Shown piece after piece: positions 15,939 through 24,200 of a stretch of 43,757 nucleotides of DNA (its first letter is position 1; each line of letters starts with the position of its first letter). The notes under the pieces are model-generated. The model was not told the DNA's origin. It did not search any database and saw nothing but the letters and a program-made list of their open reading frames with translations. The position numbers and the translations under genes were made by a program. This stretch comes from Candidatus Eiseniibacteriota bacterium (GTDB lineage Bacteria > Eisenbacteria > RBG-16-71-46 > CAIMUX01): assembly GCA_029569475.1 (NCBI GenBank), contig JAKQSZ010000041.1:1-43757 (forward strand), written 5' to 3'.

Positions 15939-17396
15939 ATGCACGATGATTCCCGGTCCCCGGTCCGGGTGCCGGCATCGCCGGGTGCTTCCGATACCCG
16001 CGGGCTCCGGTGGATCCTCGTCACCGCCGGCACCGGCACGTTCATGACGGCGCTCAATGGCAGCGCGGTGAACACCGCGCTACCGGTGATCCGGCTGGCG
16101 TTCCATACCGACGTGGCGACCATCCAGTGGATCGTGACGACGTACCTGTTGGTGGTCAGCGCCCTCCTGCTGACCTTCGGGCGCATCGGCGACCAGATCG
16201 GCCACAGGCGGGTCTACCTCGCGGGGTTCGCGGTCTTCGTGGGTTGCTCCGTCTTGTGCGGCATCGCGAACAGCCCCGCGATGATGATCGCCGCCCGATC
16301 TCTGCAAGGGCTCGGCGCTGCCATGCTCTTCGCCAGCGGCCCGGCGGTCGTGACGCGATCGTGTCCTCCCGAGCAACGGGGCCGGGCCCTCGGGCTCCTG
16401 GGCGCAGCGACGTATCTGGGCCTGACGGTCGGGCCGTCGGTGGGCGGCTGGCTGACCCAGAGCTGGACGTGGCGCGCGGTCTTCTATCTCAATGTCCCCT
16501 TCGGATTCGCCGCCATGATCCTGGCCGTGCGCTTCGTCCCTCCCGAGCCTCGGACGGGATCGAGGCGCGCCGCCACCGCCGACGGGCGTCCCGGGGCGGA
16601 CGAGGCCGGGTTCGATGTCGCGGGCGCGGTCCTCTTTGCCCTGGCCCTCGTGGTCCTGATGCTCGCCTTCGGCCGGATGTCACGGGGCAGCAGCGATCTT
16701 GGCGGGCTGGCCGCGCTGCTGGGAGGCGCGTTCGTCCTCTTGGCTGCCTTCATCTGGCGCCAGCATCGGGCGGCGGCGCCGTTGCTGGATCTGTCGCTTT
16801 TTCGCGATCGCCTTTTCTCGGCCGCGATGATCAGCGCCACGCTCAACTACGTCGCCGTCTTCTGCGCCACGTTCGTCCTGCCCTTCTACCTCATCCAGGG
16901 ACGCGGCCTGGCGCCCGGCGCCGCCGGCGCGCTGCTCACCGCCCAGCCACTGGTGATGGCCGTGTGCACGCCGCTGAGCGGCGCCTTGTCCGATCGCATC
17001 GGTTCAAGGCTGCCGAGTTCGCTGGGGATGGCCATCCTGGCCGGCGGGCTGTTGCTGACCTCGCGCCTGCCGGATAACGCTCCACTAGCCTGGGTAGTGG
17101 CCGGCCTGGCCCTGATGGGGCTCGGCAACGGCATCTTTGCCTCTCCCAACAGCAGCGCGCTCATGGGCGCCGCACCCCGGCACCGGCAGGGGATCGCATC
17201 GGGTGTGCTGGCCACGGCCCGCAATCTGGGGATGATGCTCGGCGTGGGGGTGGCGGGGGCGATCTACGTTTCGGCCACGACCGGCGGAACAGGGATCCAG
17301 GCCTCGGCCCGCGCCGCCATCGCGGCTGGAGCGTTGATTGCGGCCTGCGGGATCCCGATCTCCTTGGCCCGTGGGCGCAGGTCGTCGGGGGAGTAG
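15939..17396 (+). CDS. MFS drug exporter, DHA2 (EmrB/QacA) type
   Basis: A 485-residue inner-membrane transporter. Hydrophobic segments run through the whole protein, consistent with the 14-helix DHA2 group. Family signs are motif A (GRIGDQIGHRRVYLAG, about 86-101), motif C-like GLTVGPSVGGWLTQSWTWR (about 166-184) and the typical helix-1 signature LNGSAVNTALPVI. Such proteins export drugs or other amphipathic compounds by proton antiport. No partner HlyD/EmrA-type adaptor or TetR regulator is nearby, so it probably works alone. The ATG at 15939 lacks a clear ribosome site but is the only start that keeps helix 1. Specificity is unknown. Confidence 0.9.
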   Translation: MHDDSRSPVRVPASPGASDTRGLRWILVTAGTGTFMTALNGSAVNTALPVIRLAFHTDVATIQWIVTTYLLVVSALLLTFGRIGDQIGHRRVYLAGFAVFVGCSVLCGIANSPAMMIAARSLQGLGAAMLFASGPAVVTRSCPPEQRGRALGLLGAATYLGLTVGPSVGGWLTQSWTWRAVFYLNVPFGFAAMILAVRFVPPEPRTGSRRAATADGRPGADEAGFDVAGAVLFALALVVLMLAFGRMSRGSSDLGGLAALLGGAFVLLAAFIWRQHRAAAPLLDLSLFRDRLFSAAMISATLNYVAVFCATFVLPFYLIQGRGLAPGAAGALLTAQPLVMAVCTPLSGALSDRIGSRLPSSLGMAILAGGLLLTSRLPDNAPLAWVVAGLALMGLGNGIFASPNSSALMGAAPRHRQGIASGVLATARNLGMMLGVGVAGAIYVSATTGGTGIQASARAAIAAGALIAACGIPISLARGRRSSGE

Positions 17397-17402
17397 CGGC
17401 AT

Positions 17403-17553
17403 CACAGCCGGAGATCTGCCTCAGAGCCGGAGATCTGCCTAACAGTCGGAGATGCACGTCACAGTCGAGAACTGCCTCAGAGCCGGAGATTTACCTCACA
17501 GTCGGAGATGCACGTCACAGCCGGCGACCCGCCTCAGAGCTGGAGATCTGCCT
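17403..17553. repeat. Eight 19-bp degenerate tandem repeats
   Basis: Head-to-tail units start at 17403, 17422, 17441, 17460 (18 bp), 17478, 17497, 17516 and 17535. The consensus is close to CAGAGCCGGAGATCTGCCT. A three-unit pattern (units 2-3 resemble units 5-6, 56 bases apart) indicates higher-order duplication. The array fills the space between the convergent MFS and metallophosphatase-like genes. It has no spacers, so it is not a CRISPR. Confidence 0.85.
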
Positions 17554-17582
17554 CGCCCTCCGGGAACACGCTACCGCACAAC

Positions 17583-18653
17583 CTACTCTGTGGTCCGAAT
17601 CGGTTCGGTGGGACCGTGGGGCTCGGTCATCTGCCCGGAATCGACCGGTTGTGACTGCTCGGGAGTCTGACCCGGCGGACTGGCCGCCGCGGCCATCACC
17701 TTCCGGCGAGCCTCCGCTTCCATCTCCTTGATCCTGGCTTCCACGCCGGAGATCAACCCGGCCACCTCGGCGTCCTCGGCCACGAGCTTGCCGAGGGCGC
17801 GATTGCGCGAGACGAAGGAGGTGATCTCGCCCCGCGGATCCACCACGAGGGTCAGCTCGCCGGAAAACTGGCCACGATCGCCTGTCTCGTTCACGATGGT
17901 CCGGCCGACGCGGCGCGCCTCGCGCTCCCAGACCGGGCTCTGCCCGTAGAGGGCGATATCGATCCCATCCACCGTCTCCAAGAGGCGATTGGTGTCGGAG
18001 GGATCCATCTGGGACATCAGCACTACGATGTCGGCCTGCGCGCGGAGCTCCGGCACCAGCTCTTGAGCGGTCTCGAGAGGATCGCGGCCCTCCAGGGCCA
18101 TGCCCCGGGGCAGCCGGGCGCGCGTGACCTCCGCCTTCCCCACGAGCGAGAAGAGGCCGACGCGCACTCCGTTGACCTCGAGCACCTCGGACTTCCGGCC
18201 CAGCGGCACCGCCCGGCCGTCCCTGGTCGCCGAGACATTGGAGACGATGGCGCGCATGCTGGTCTTCGCCAGGAGCGGCTCGATCGTCTCCCACATCGCA
18301 AAGTCGCGCGGCCCGAACGCCACCGCGTCGACGCCGGTTCGCTCGAGCATGCTCCAGATGAACCCGGTCTCGAAAGCGGGGTCCTGGCCGTCGATCTGCG
18401 AGAAGTCTCCCAGCTCCAGGTGAAGGAAGGGCGTTCCGGCGGTTCGCAGGGAATCGACGAGCGCGGCGCGGCGGGCGAGGCCTCCTTTGGGCATCGAGCG
18501 GCAACCGCAGGTGACCAGTTCCCCCCTCATCGACCCGAAGGACAGGAGAGTGATCTCCGCGGGGCCGCGGCGGGCAGCCTGCGCGGGGACGCTGATCCAT
18601 GCCGCCAGGATCAGGAGGGATAGCGCCAGGCAGAAGAAGAAACGACGATTCAT
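17583..18653 (-). CDS. Exported metallophosphatase/5'-nucleotidase-like protein, probably non-catalytic
   Basis: A 356-residue exported protein. The signal peptide is MNRRFFFCLALSLLILAAWISVPAQAA. The mature part resembles the N-terminal (calcineurin-like) domain of UshA-type 5'-nucleotidases, especially the variant with a cysteine pair and PxGGLARR: here TCGCRSMPKGGLARRAALV. The usual DxH metal motif is replaced by FGSMRG at 39-44. LELGDFS retains the GD, VAFGPRDF stands where GNHE/GPHDF is expected, and a later GHxH is not visible. The C-terminal 50 residues are Glu/Gln/Pro-rich and disordered. I infer a fold relative with reduced or altered metal binding rather than a working nucleotidase. 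Function unknown. Confidence 0.65.
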   Translation of the reverse strand: MNRRFFFCLALSLLILAAWISVPAQAARRGPAEITLLSFGSMRGELVTCGCRSMPKGGLARRAALVDSLRTAGTPFLHLELGDFSQIDGQDPAFETGFIWSMLERTGVDAVAFGPRDFAMWETIEPLLAKTSMRAIVSNVSATRDGRAVPLGRKSEVLEVNGVRVGLFSLVGKAEVTRARLPRGMALEGRDPLETAQELVPELRAQADIVVLMSQMDPSDTNRLLETVDGIDIALYGQSPVWEREARRVGRTIVNETGDRGQFSGELTLVVDPRGEITSFVSRNRALGKLVAEDAEVAGLISGVEARIKEMEAEARRKVMAAAASPPGQTPEQSQPVDSGQMTEPHGPTEPIRTTE

Positions 18654-18928
18654 GGATGGTCCCTGCCGAGTGCCGGGTAGTGTCTGAAGCCGTCAATGGC
18701 TGCGGTCGAAAGGCGGTGAGCGCCGACAACCTGGACTCATCGAGGCCGCCACGAGCCCTTCCGCTGTTTCGAGCCTATCCCAACAGCCCCCGGACCCGCA
18801 AGGCACCGGCGGGGCAGCGATGCTCGTAGCCGGCTTCCAGGCCAGGCCTGCTTGTCGGCCGGCCGCACGCGGATGGCGGGAGGGTTAGGGTCAGTCGGCC
18901 GGCACCCGCCGGGCAAAGGCGTTGCCGG

Positions 18929-19804
18929 TCATCGGTCGTCTTCTTCGTCCTCCGAGTCCTCGATGTCCTCGTCCTCATCCAGGTCTTCGTCATCGAGTTC
19001 ATCGTCCCCGTAGTCCTCGTCATCCTCCTCATCCTCGTCCTCATCGAGATCATCATCATCATCATCTTCTTCTTCTTCTTCTCCTTCTTCGACGATGTCG
19101 TCGTCCTCGTCTTCCTCGACGGCCAAACCGTCCTCGTCGTCTCCATCCTCGGGAAGGCGATAACCGAGAGGAGCAGCGGCGTTCTCCGCGACGTCCTCGA
19201 CAGGATCGAGTCCGGCCGCCGAAACCGCGCCGGGATCCCACGACTCGTCATCGAGAAGGCGTTCTCCGTCTGCGTAGTCCTCGGAGGAGCCGGGGTTCAG
19301 TTCCCAGCGGACCTCGTCCCGGTGCAGCAGCTTCTCCTCGGTGTGGAGGGGTTCGCCATCCTCATACTCGATTCCCAGGGCGCGCCCGAGTTCCTCGACG
19401 ACGTCCTGATCCGGCGTGTGGACGCTCCCGCCCACGGCTTCTTCGCCGATATCGGATCGAGCCCAGTCCGCATCCACGTCCCCGCCGGTGAGGGTCGGGT
19501 CCTCGCTGGTGTGCTGATTGAGACGCCTGGCGAGATCGCCGCTGCCGGCCCCGCGACGCTGGGCGTTGGAAAACTCCTCCCGCACGACCTCCCTGGTGAC
19601 ATCGGCGTCACGAGCGGTTGCCTGGGCGCTCAGGTCCGGGCCGGCCACCACGCTCGAAGGGGACGCGGCATCCGCGTTGGACGGATCGGACAAGCGCAAG
19701 TTTCCCGCCCCTCTTCCGGGGGACGGCGGAGTGTTCTGTTGCGATCGAGCGCGCGAATCGCGCGCTGCGGCGATATTGACCTGCTGGTTCTTCCGCTTCG
19801 GCAT
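18929..19804 (-). CDS. DUF6335-like protein with long acidic tail
   Basis: A 291-residue cytoplasmic-looking protein. ATG 19804 has AAGGAG at 7 bases (the open frame runs 12 codons further). Residues 1-100 are basic to neutral and low-complexity. Residues 105-180 contain a compact conserved-looking block (LTGGDVDADWA, VGGSVHTPDQDVVEELG, HRDEVRWELNPGSSEDY), which I recall from DUF6335 proteins described mainly in cyanobacteria and some other phyla. The last 80 residues are almost pure Asp/Glu, encoded by GAT/GAA/GAG triplets with long (TCA)n/(TCT)n-like tracts on the plus strand (about 18950-19110). Polyacidic tails often mimic nucleic acid or bind basic partners. The function of the family is not known. 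Confidence 0.7.
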   Translation of the reverse strand: MPKRKNQQVNIAAARDSRARSQQNTPPSPGRGAGNLRLSDPSNADAASPSSVVAGPDLSAQATARDADVTREVVREEFSNAQRRGAGSGDLARRLNQHTSEDPTLTGGDVDADWARSDIGEEAVGGSVHTPDQDVVEELGRALGIEYEDGEPLHTEEKLLHRDEVRWELNPGSSEDYADGERLLDDESWDPGAVSAAGLDPVEDVAENAAAPLGYRLPEDGDDEDGLAVEEDEDDDIVEEGEEEEEDDDDDDLDEDEDEEDDEDYGDDELDDEDLDEDEDIEDSEDEEDDR

Positions 19805-19903
19805 CGGATCTCCTTGCGATCTGGGCTTCCCACAGTCCACGGCTCTCGTGTTCGCGAGGTGACCGCAGAAACCGTGCCGTCGAGGCCGACAGCAATCCTC
19901 CGG

Positions 19904-19945
19904 TGAAGCCGGTCCCGACGCGGCTGAAGCTGGTCCCCGCGCGGA
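19904..19945. repeat. Two 21-bp tandem copies upstream of the CPBP-like gene
   Basis: Unit 1 (19904-19924) and unit 2 (19925-19945) share TGAAGC-GGTCCC--CGCGG with three differences. They lie in the divergent region between the DUF6335-like and CPBP-like genes. Confidence 0.7.
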
Positions 19946-20019
19946 TGACGGCGGCCGTTGCGAGCTGACGTCCGGCTTCCCCTGGATGGCGTCAGTCTTC
20001 TGGGAGTACTCTGGAGGGC

Positions 20020-20901
20020 GTGATCCGGGGCTTGGTGTGGGGACAGAGCGACGGAATCCAAACCACCCGTCGCGTCGGGGTGTTGGCCGCCTACGCGGCG
20101 GCCACGGTGCTGCTCATTCCTTTCGACCGCCATCCGGCGGGATTCGCTGCCTGGCTGGCCGCGGTCCTGGCGGTCTGGCTGCCGGGGAAGGGTCGATCAA
20201 CCGAAGGATCGTCTCCCCTCCCGTCGAACGAGGCGGGCGAACGGCCGTTTCGTCGCCGGATGTCGGTGCTTCTGGGTTGCGTGATGGTCCTGGCCTGGGC
20301 GCCCATCCACACCGCCACCGATAACCTCCACTTCCTCGTTCTGGGGTCCTGCTTCCTCGCGGTCGTCCTGGTCCCCACGTTGTTGCTGAAGCGCAGCGAC
20401 CCGGGGGTCATCGCCTGGCGCATCCTGCCGCAGCGTCTGCGCATCCGGGATCTCGTCTACGTCGTCATCTCGATTCCTCTCTCCTGGCTCATCTTCAAGG
20501 TCTACTTCTTCCATCTCAGCCCCGAGGTGCCGGGGCATTGGCCCCTGCCCCAACCGGCCAGCCGGGAAGCCGTCACGCGGCTGGCGATCGGGATCAACCT
20601 GGTGGGGATCTGGGATGAGCTCTTTTTCGTCAATACCGCGTACGGATTGCTTCGCTCGCTCTACCACAAGCGGCTGGCCAACCTCGGCGCCGCCGTCATC
20701 TATACGTCCGTCCTCTACAAGATGGCCTTCACCGGGTGGGGTCCTCTCTTTGTCGGCGCTCTCGCGATCACCCAGGGCGCGATGTACGAAGGATCCAGGG
20801 CTCTCATCTGGGTCATCCTCGTCCACCTGATCATCGATCTGTTCCTGCTGGCCGCGATCCTCGACTATCACTATCCCGGGACCGGCCTTACGTTGTTCTG
20901 A
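20020..20901 (+). CDS. CPBP-like integral membrane protein with altered active-site motifs
   Basis: A 293-residue polytopic membrane protein with about eight hydrophobic segments. The C-terminal half resembles CPBP (Abi/CAAX-type) intramembrane proteases. GIWDELFFVNTAYGLLRS (about 199-216) stands where the EExxxR motif is expected, and VHLIIDLFLLA near the end fits the HxxxD/N motif. However, the first Glu is Asp, the Arg is Asn, and the FxxxH motif is not evident (LYKMAFTGWG). I therefore call it CPBP-like only, possibly non-proteolytic. The GTG at 20020 has GGAGG very close upstream (2-3 bases), so the start may be a few codons further in. It stands alone between a divergent and a convergent gene. 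Confidence 0.55.
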   Translation: MIRGLVWGQSDGIQTTRRVGVLAAYAAATVLLIPFDRHPAGFAAWLAAVLAVWLPGKGRSTEGSSPLPSNEAGERPFRRRMSVLLGCVMVLAWAPIHTATDNLHFLVLGSCFLAVVLVPTLLLKRSDPGVIAWRILPQRLRIRDLVYVVISIPLSWLIFKVYFFHLSPEVPGHWPLPQPASREAVTRLAIGINLVGIWDELFFVNTAYGLLRSLYHKRLANLGAAVIYTSVLYKMAFTGWGPLFVGALAITQGAMYEGSRALIWVILVHLIIDLFLLAAILDYHYPGTGLTLF

Positions 20902-21213
20902 ACTGACTCGAGCGGCGGCCCGTGCCCGAACAGGCGGTGAGGTGGGTTCCACCGCGGGGCCCACAGGCGCGCAATCTCGGCATGAGGTGGGTGAGGGAGC
21001 GCATGGACCCCGAAGGTCCGTCCTTCTTCAGGTGGAGAGGCGGGCGCCTTCGCCGACCGCACCGATGGTCAAGGAAGGCAAGAGCACCTGCTGCGCCGTC
21101 GAGCGGACTGTTCGGGACGCAGCAGGTGCCAGCTTTGAGAGCCGTCTTCATCGTTTTGGAGGAACTGCCGCTTGGCTGTCCTCTTCGCCAGCCGAAGCGG
21201 AGGACACATGGCC
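20902..21213. other. Convergent intergenic region with a 12-bp hairpin
   Basis: No gene seen. A perfect 12-bp inverted repeat (GCACCTGCTGCG at 21084-21095 with CGCAGCAGGTGC at 21118-21129, 22-base loop) lies 85-130 bases past the FG-GAP gene stop. On the minus strand it is followed by a T-rich but interrupted tract (CTTGCCTTCCTT), so it may be that gene's terminator. Confidence 0.5.
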
Positions 21214-24200
21214 TTAGCCCGCGAGCACCACCTTTCGGGTCTCCGTCCGCTTCCCGATGGTCAGCCTCACGTAGTACACGCCGGCGGCGGTGCCTCTCGC
21301 CGCGGCCGAGCCGGTGTCCCAGATGGACGACCAGACGCCGGCATGGTGGAACTCGTCGTGGAGCAAGGCGACCATGCGACCGGTGACATCGTGCACGGTC
21401 AGGCGCGCCCGCCCGGATTCGGGTACCCGGTAGGAGATCCGCAGAGCGCCCTCAAAAGGACTGGCCAGCGGTTCCAGCAGGCGCTCGCCGGCCGCAGAAG
21501 TGAGGTTGTCCTGATTCGGATTCGAACTGATCGAGCCTCCGGCGCGCACATCACCCTCATGACCGGCGTTTTCCGGCAGGGTGAACCATGGCGAACGGGG
21601 GAAGAAGGGCGAGTCCGAGACCAGGCGGGCACGCCAGTGGTAGAGCGTTCCCGGGAGCAGCCCCTGGACCAGCTCGGATAGCTGGACGGCGCTGCTCCCG
21701 CCATGCGGGGTTCCGGTGTCGATGAGCGACCCGGTGATCAGGTCGTCGCCGTCAAAGGGAAGGCCGGGAGTCTTGATCTCGTACTCGAGGCGCACGAGGC
21801 CGCGTCCGGCCGCGGTCCGGGCGTACGTCCGGATGCGGAAGGCAGACTCCGAGTCCGAGCGGCCCAGCGCGGCGATGCGGGCCGAGTCGTCGGAGCGGGC
21901 CTGCTGGGCAATGCGCTCCAGACCTCCCCGGCCATTACCGAGGTAAACCACCGCGGCGCCCTCATCGCCCTGGCCCGACGTATACCCATCGGCGCCGATG
22001 ATCACATCGCCGAAGCCATCGGCGTTGACGTCGCCGGCCGAGGCGACCGAGATCCCCAGATAGGCTCCACTCTGGTTGGGATCGATCTGCCACGAGGGCT
22101 CCAGGCTCGGACCCGCGGCCGAACCGAGGAAGAGCCGAGCGACCCCCTCGTCGCTCTGGCCGTTGTCGTACTCGCTGAAGCCCACCAGCGCGTCGGAATA
22201 GCCATCGGCGTTGACGTCGCCCCCGGTCGCAACCGCGATGTGCCGGCCGGCGTGGGGCTGGTTGGATTCGGTCATCCAGATCGGCTCCGTGAGCAGGCCT
22301 GCCGGTGAACCGGCATAGATCCAGGCGCGTCCCTCGTCGGTCTCCCCGCCGTCGTAGAGTTCCGCGGCCACGATCACATCGGAGTAGCCGTCACCGTTGA
22401 CGTCCCCGGCGCCAGCCACCGCGCTGCCCAGCCGGGCCATGGCCTGGTCGCCCGCCACCGTCCAGGCGGCCTCGGTGGAGAGACCGGCGGGGCCTCCCAG
22501 GTAAAGGAACGCGCGGCCTTCATCAGCCTGGCCCTGATCGTGCGAAGGTGCGCCGACGATCACGTCGGAGTAGCCGTCGCCATTGACGTCCCCGGCCGAC
22601 GCGACCGCCGCCCCGAAACCGGATCCCGGCTGGTCGTCCGCCACGCTCCACGCCGGCGAGACGCCGAGGCCACTGGGGGATCCGTGGTAGAGATCGACCC
22701 GCCCGATGGCGTCGCCGTTGAGGACTGAGGGATCGGATCCAACGATCACGTCGCCGAAGCCATCGCCGTTGACGTCGCCGGCCGCAGCCACGCAGATCCC
22801 GAAGGCGCGGGCCTCCGCATCCGGCTCCGCGGTCCACGACGGGAAGAAGGGCACACCGACCGAGGAGCCGTGGTAGACCCAAACCTTGCCCTCGTTGTCA
22901 TGCCCGTTGTCGAAGAGGGGCGCCCCCGTGATGAGGTCGTCATAGCCGTCACCGTTGACGTCCCCGGCAGAGGCGAGCCCTTTCTTCCAGCCCAGCAGGG
23001 CCGCCGCCTGGTTGGATTGCGTGAGCCAGCGCGGCGAGAAGGGCAGGCCGAGAGGACTCCCGTGGTAACCGTAGACGGCCCCTTCCTCGGCCTGGCCTTC
23101 ATCGTACTCAGACGCCGCCACGAAAACGTCGGAGTAGCCGTCGCCGTTGACATCGGCGGCGGCCACCGCGTTGCCATAGCGGGCGTTCACCTGGTTCGAC
23201 TCGCCGCGCCAGTAGGCTGAGGCGGACAAGCCGTGGGGGGCGCCATGGAAGACGAGCGCCCGGCCCGCATAGGAGCTATCCACGCTGTAGCCGAACTCGC
23301 CCACGATCAGGTCGGAGAAACCGTCGCCATTGACGTCTCCGGCTGTCCCCAGCGAACAGCCCAGGTAGGCCTGAGCATGGCTGCCTTCGGTCTGCCACTC
23401 CGGCGAAGCGGCCAAACCGCTGGCCGACCCGAGATACAAGACGGCGCGCCCCTGGTCGACGCCAGCGCCGTCATGGCGCATCGTCCCCGCCATGATGTCG
23501 GCGAACCCATCTCCGTTGACGTCCCCCGCAGGGGCCACCGTCCGGCCGAACTGCCCGTCGATCTGGCCGCCATCCTGGAACCAGGACGGGGCCGCGAGAA
23601 GCCCATCGGCAGAGCCTTGGTAGAGGTACACTCGACCCTCGTCTTCCTCCCCGCTGTCATAGAGCGGCGCGCCGATGATGACATCCGCATAGCCGTCCCC
23701 GTTGACATCTCCCGCCGTCATCACCGAGTAGCCGAAGCTGGCGGTATCCTGGTCGGAGAACCGGCTCCAGGCATGGGACGTAAACAGGCCATCGGGCGAG
23801 CCATGGTAGACATAGACCGCACCATCGGGGTTTCCGCCTGCCCCCGAGCTCACGATGAGGTCCCCGAAGCCGTCGCCGTTGACGTCGCCGGCGGTGCCGA
23901 CCGACCAGCCGAAGACCCCGGAGCCGAGGACGTTCACGGATTTGACCCAGGCCGGCAGAGCTCCCAGACCCTGGGCGGACCCGTGGTAGACCAGAGCGAA
24001 GCCGCTCTCGGGGGCGCCGCCGAAGCGGATCGCTCCGATCACCACGTCGGAGTAGCCGTCGGCATTCACGTCACCGGCGGTGGCCAGGGACATCCCGATG
24101 GCGGCGACCTCGCGATTGCCCTCGATGGACCAGGCTGGCGTCGCTTCAGGACCCGACGGCGAGCCGAGATAGAGGAAGGCGCAGCCCTCGGCTTGCTGGC

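Noticed and set aside
17403..17553. CRISPR array
   Set aside because: Units are contiguous, degenerate and 19 bp with no spacers; no cas genes in the window.
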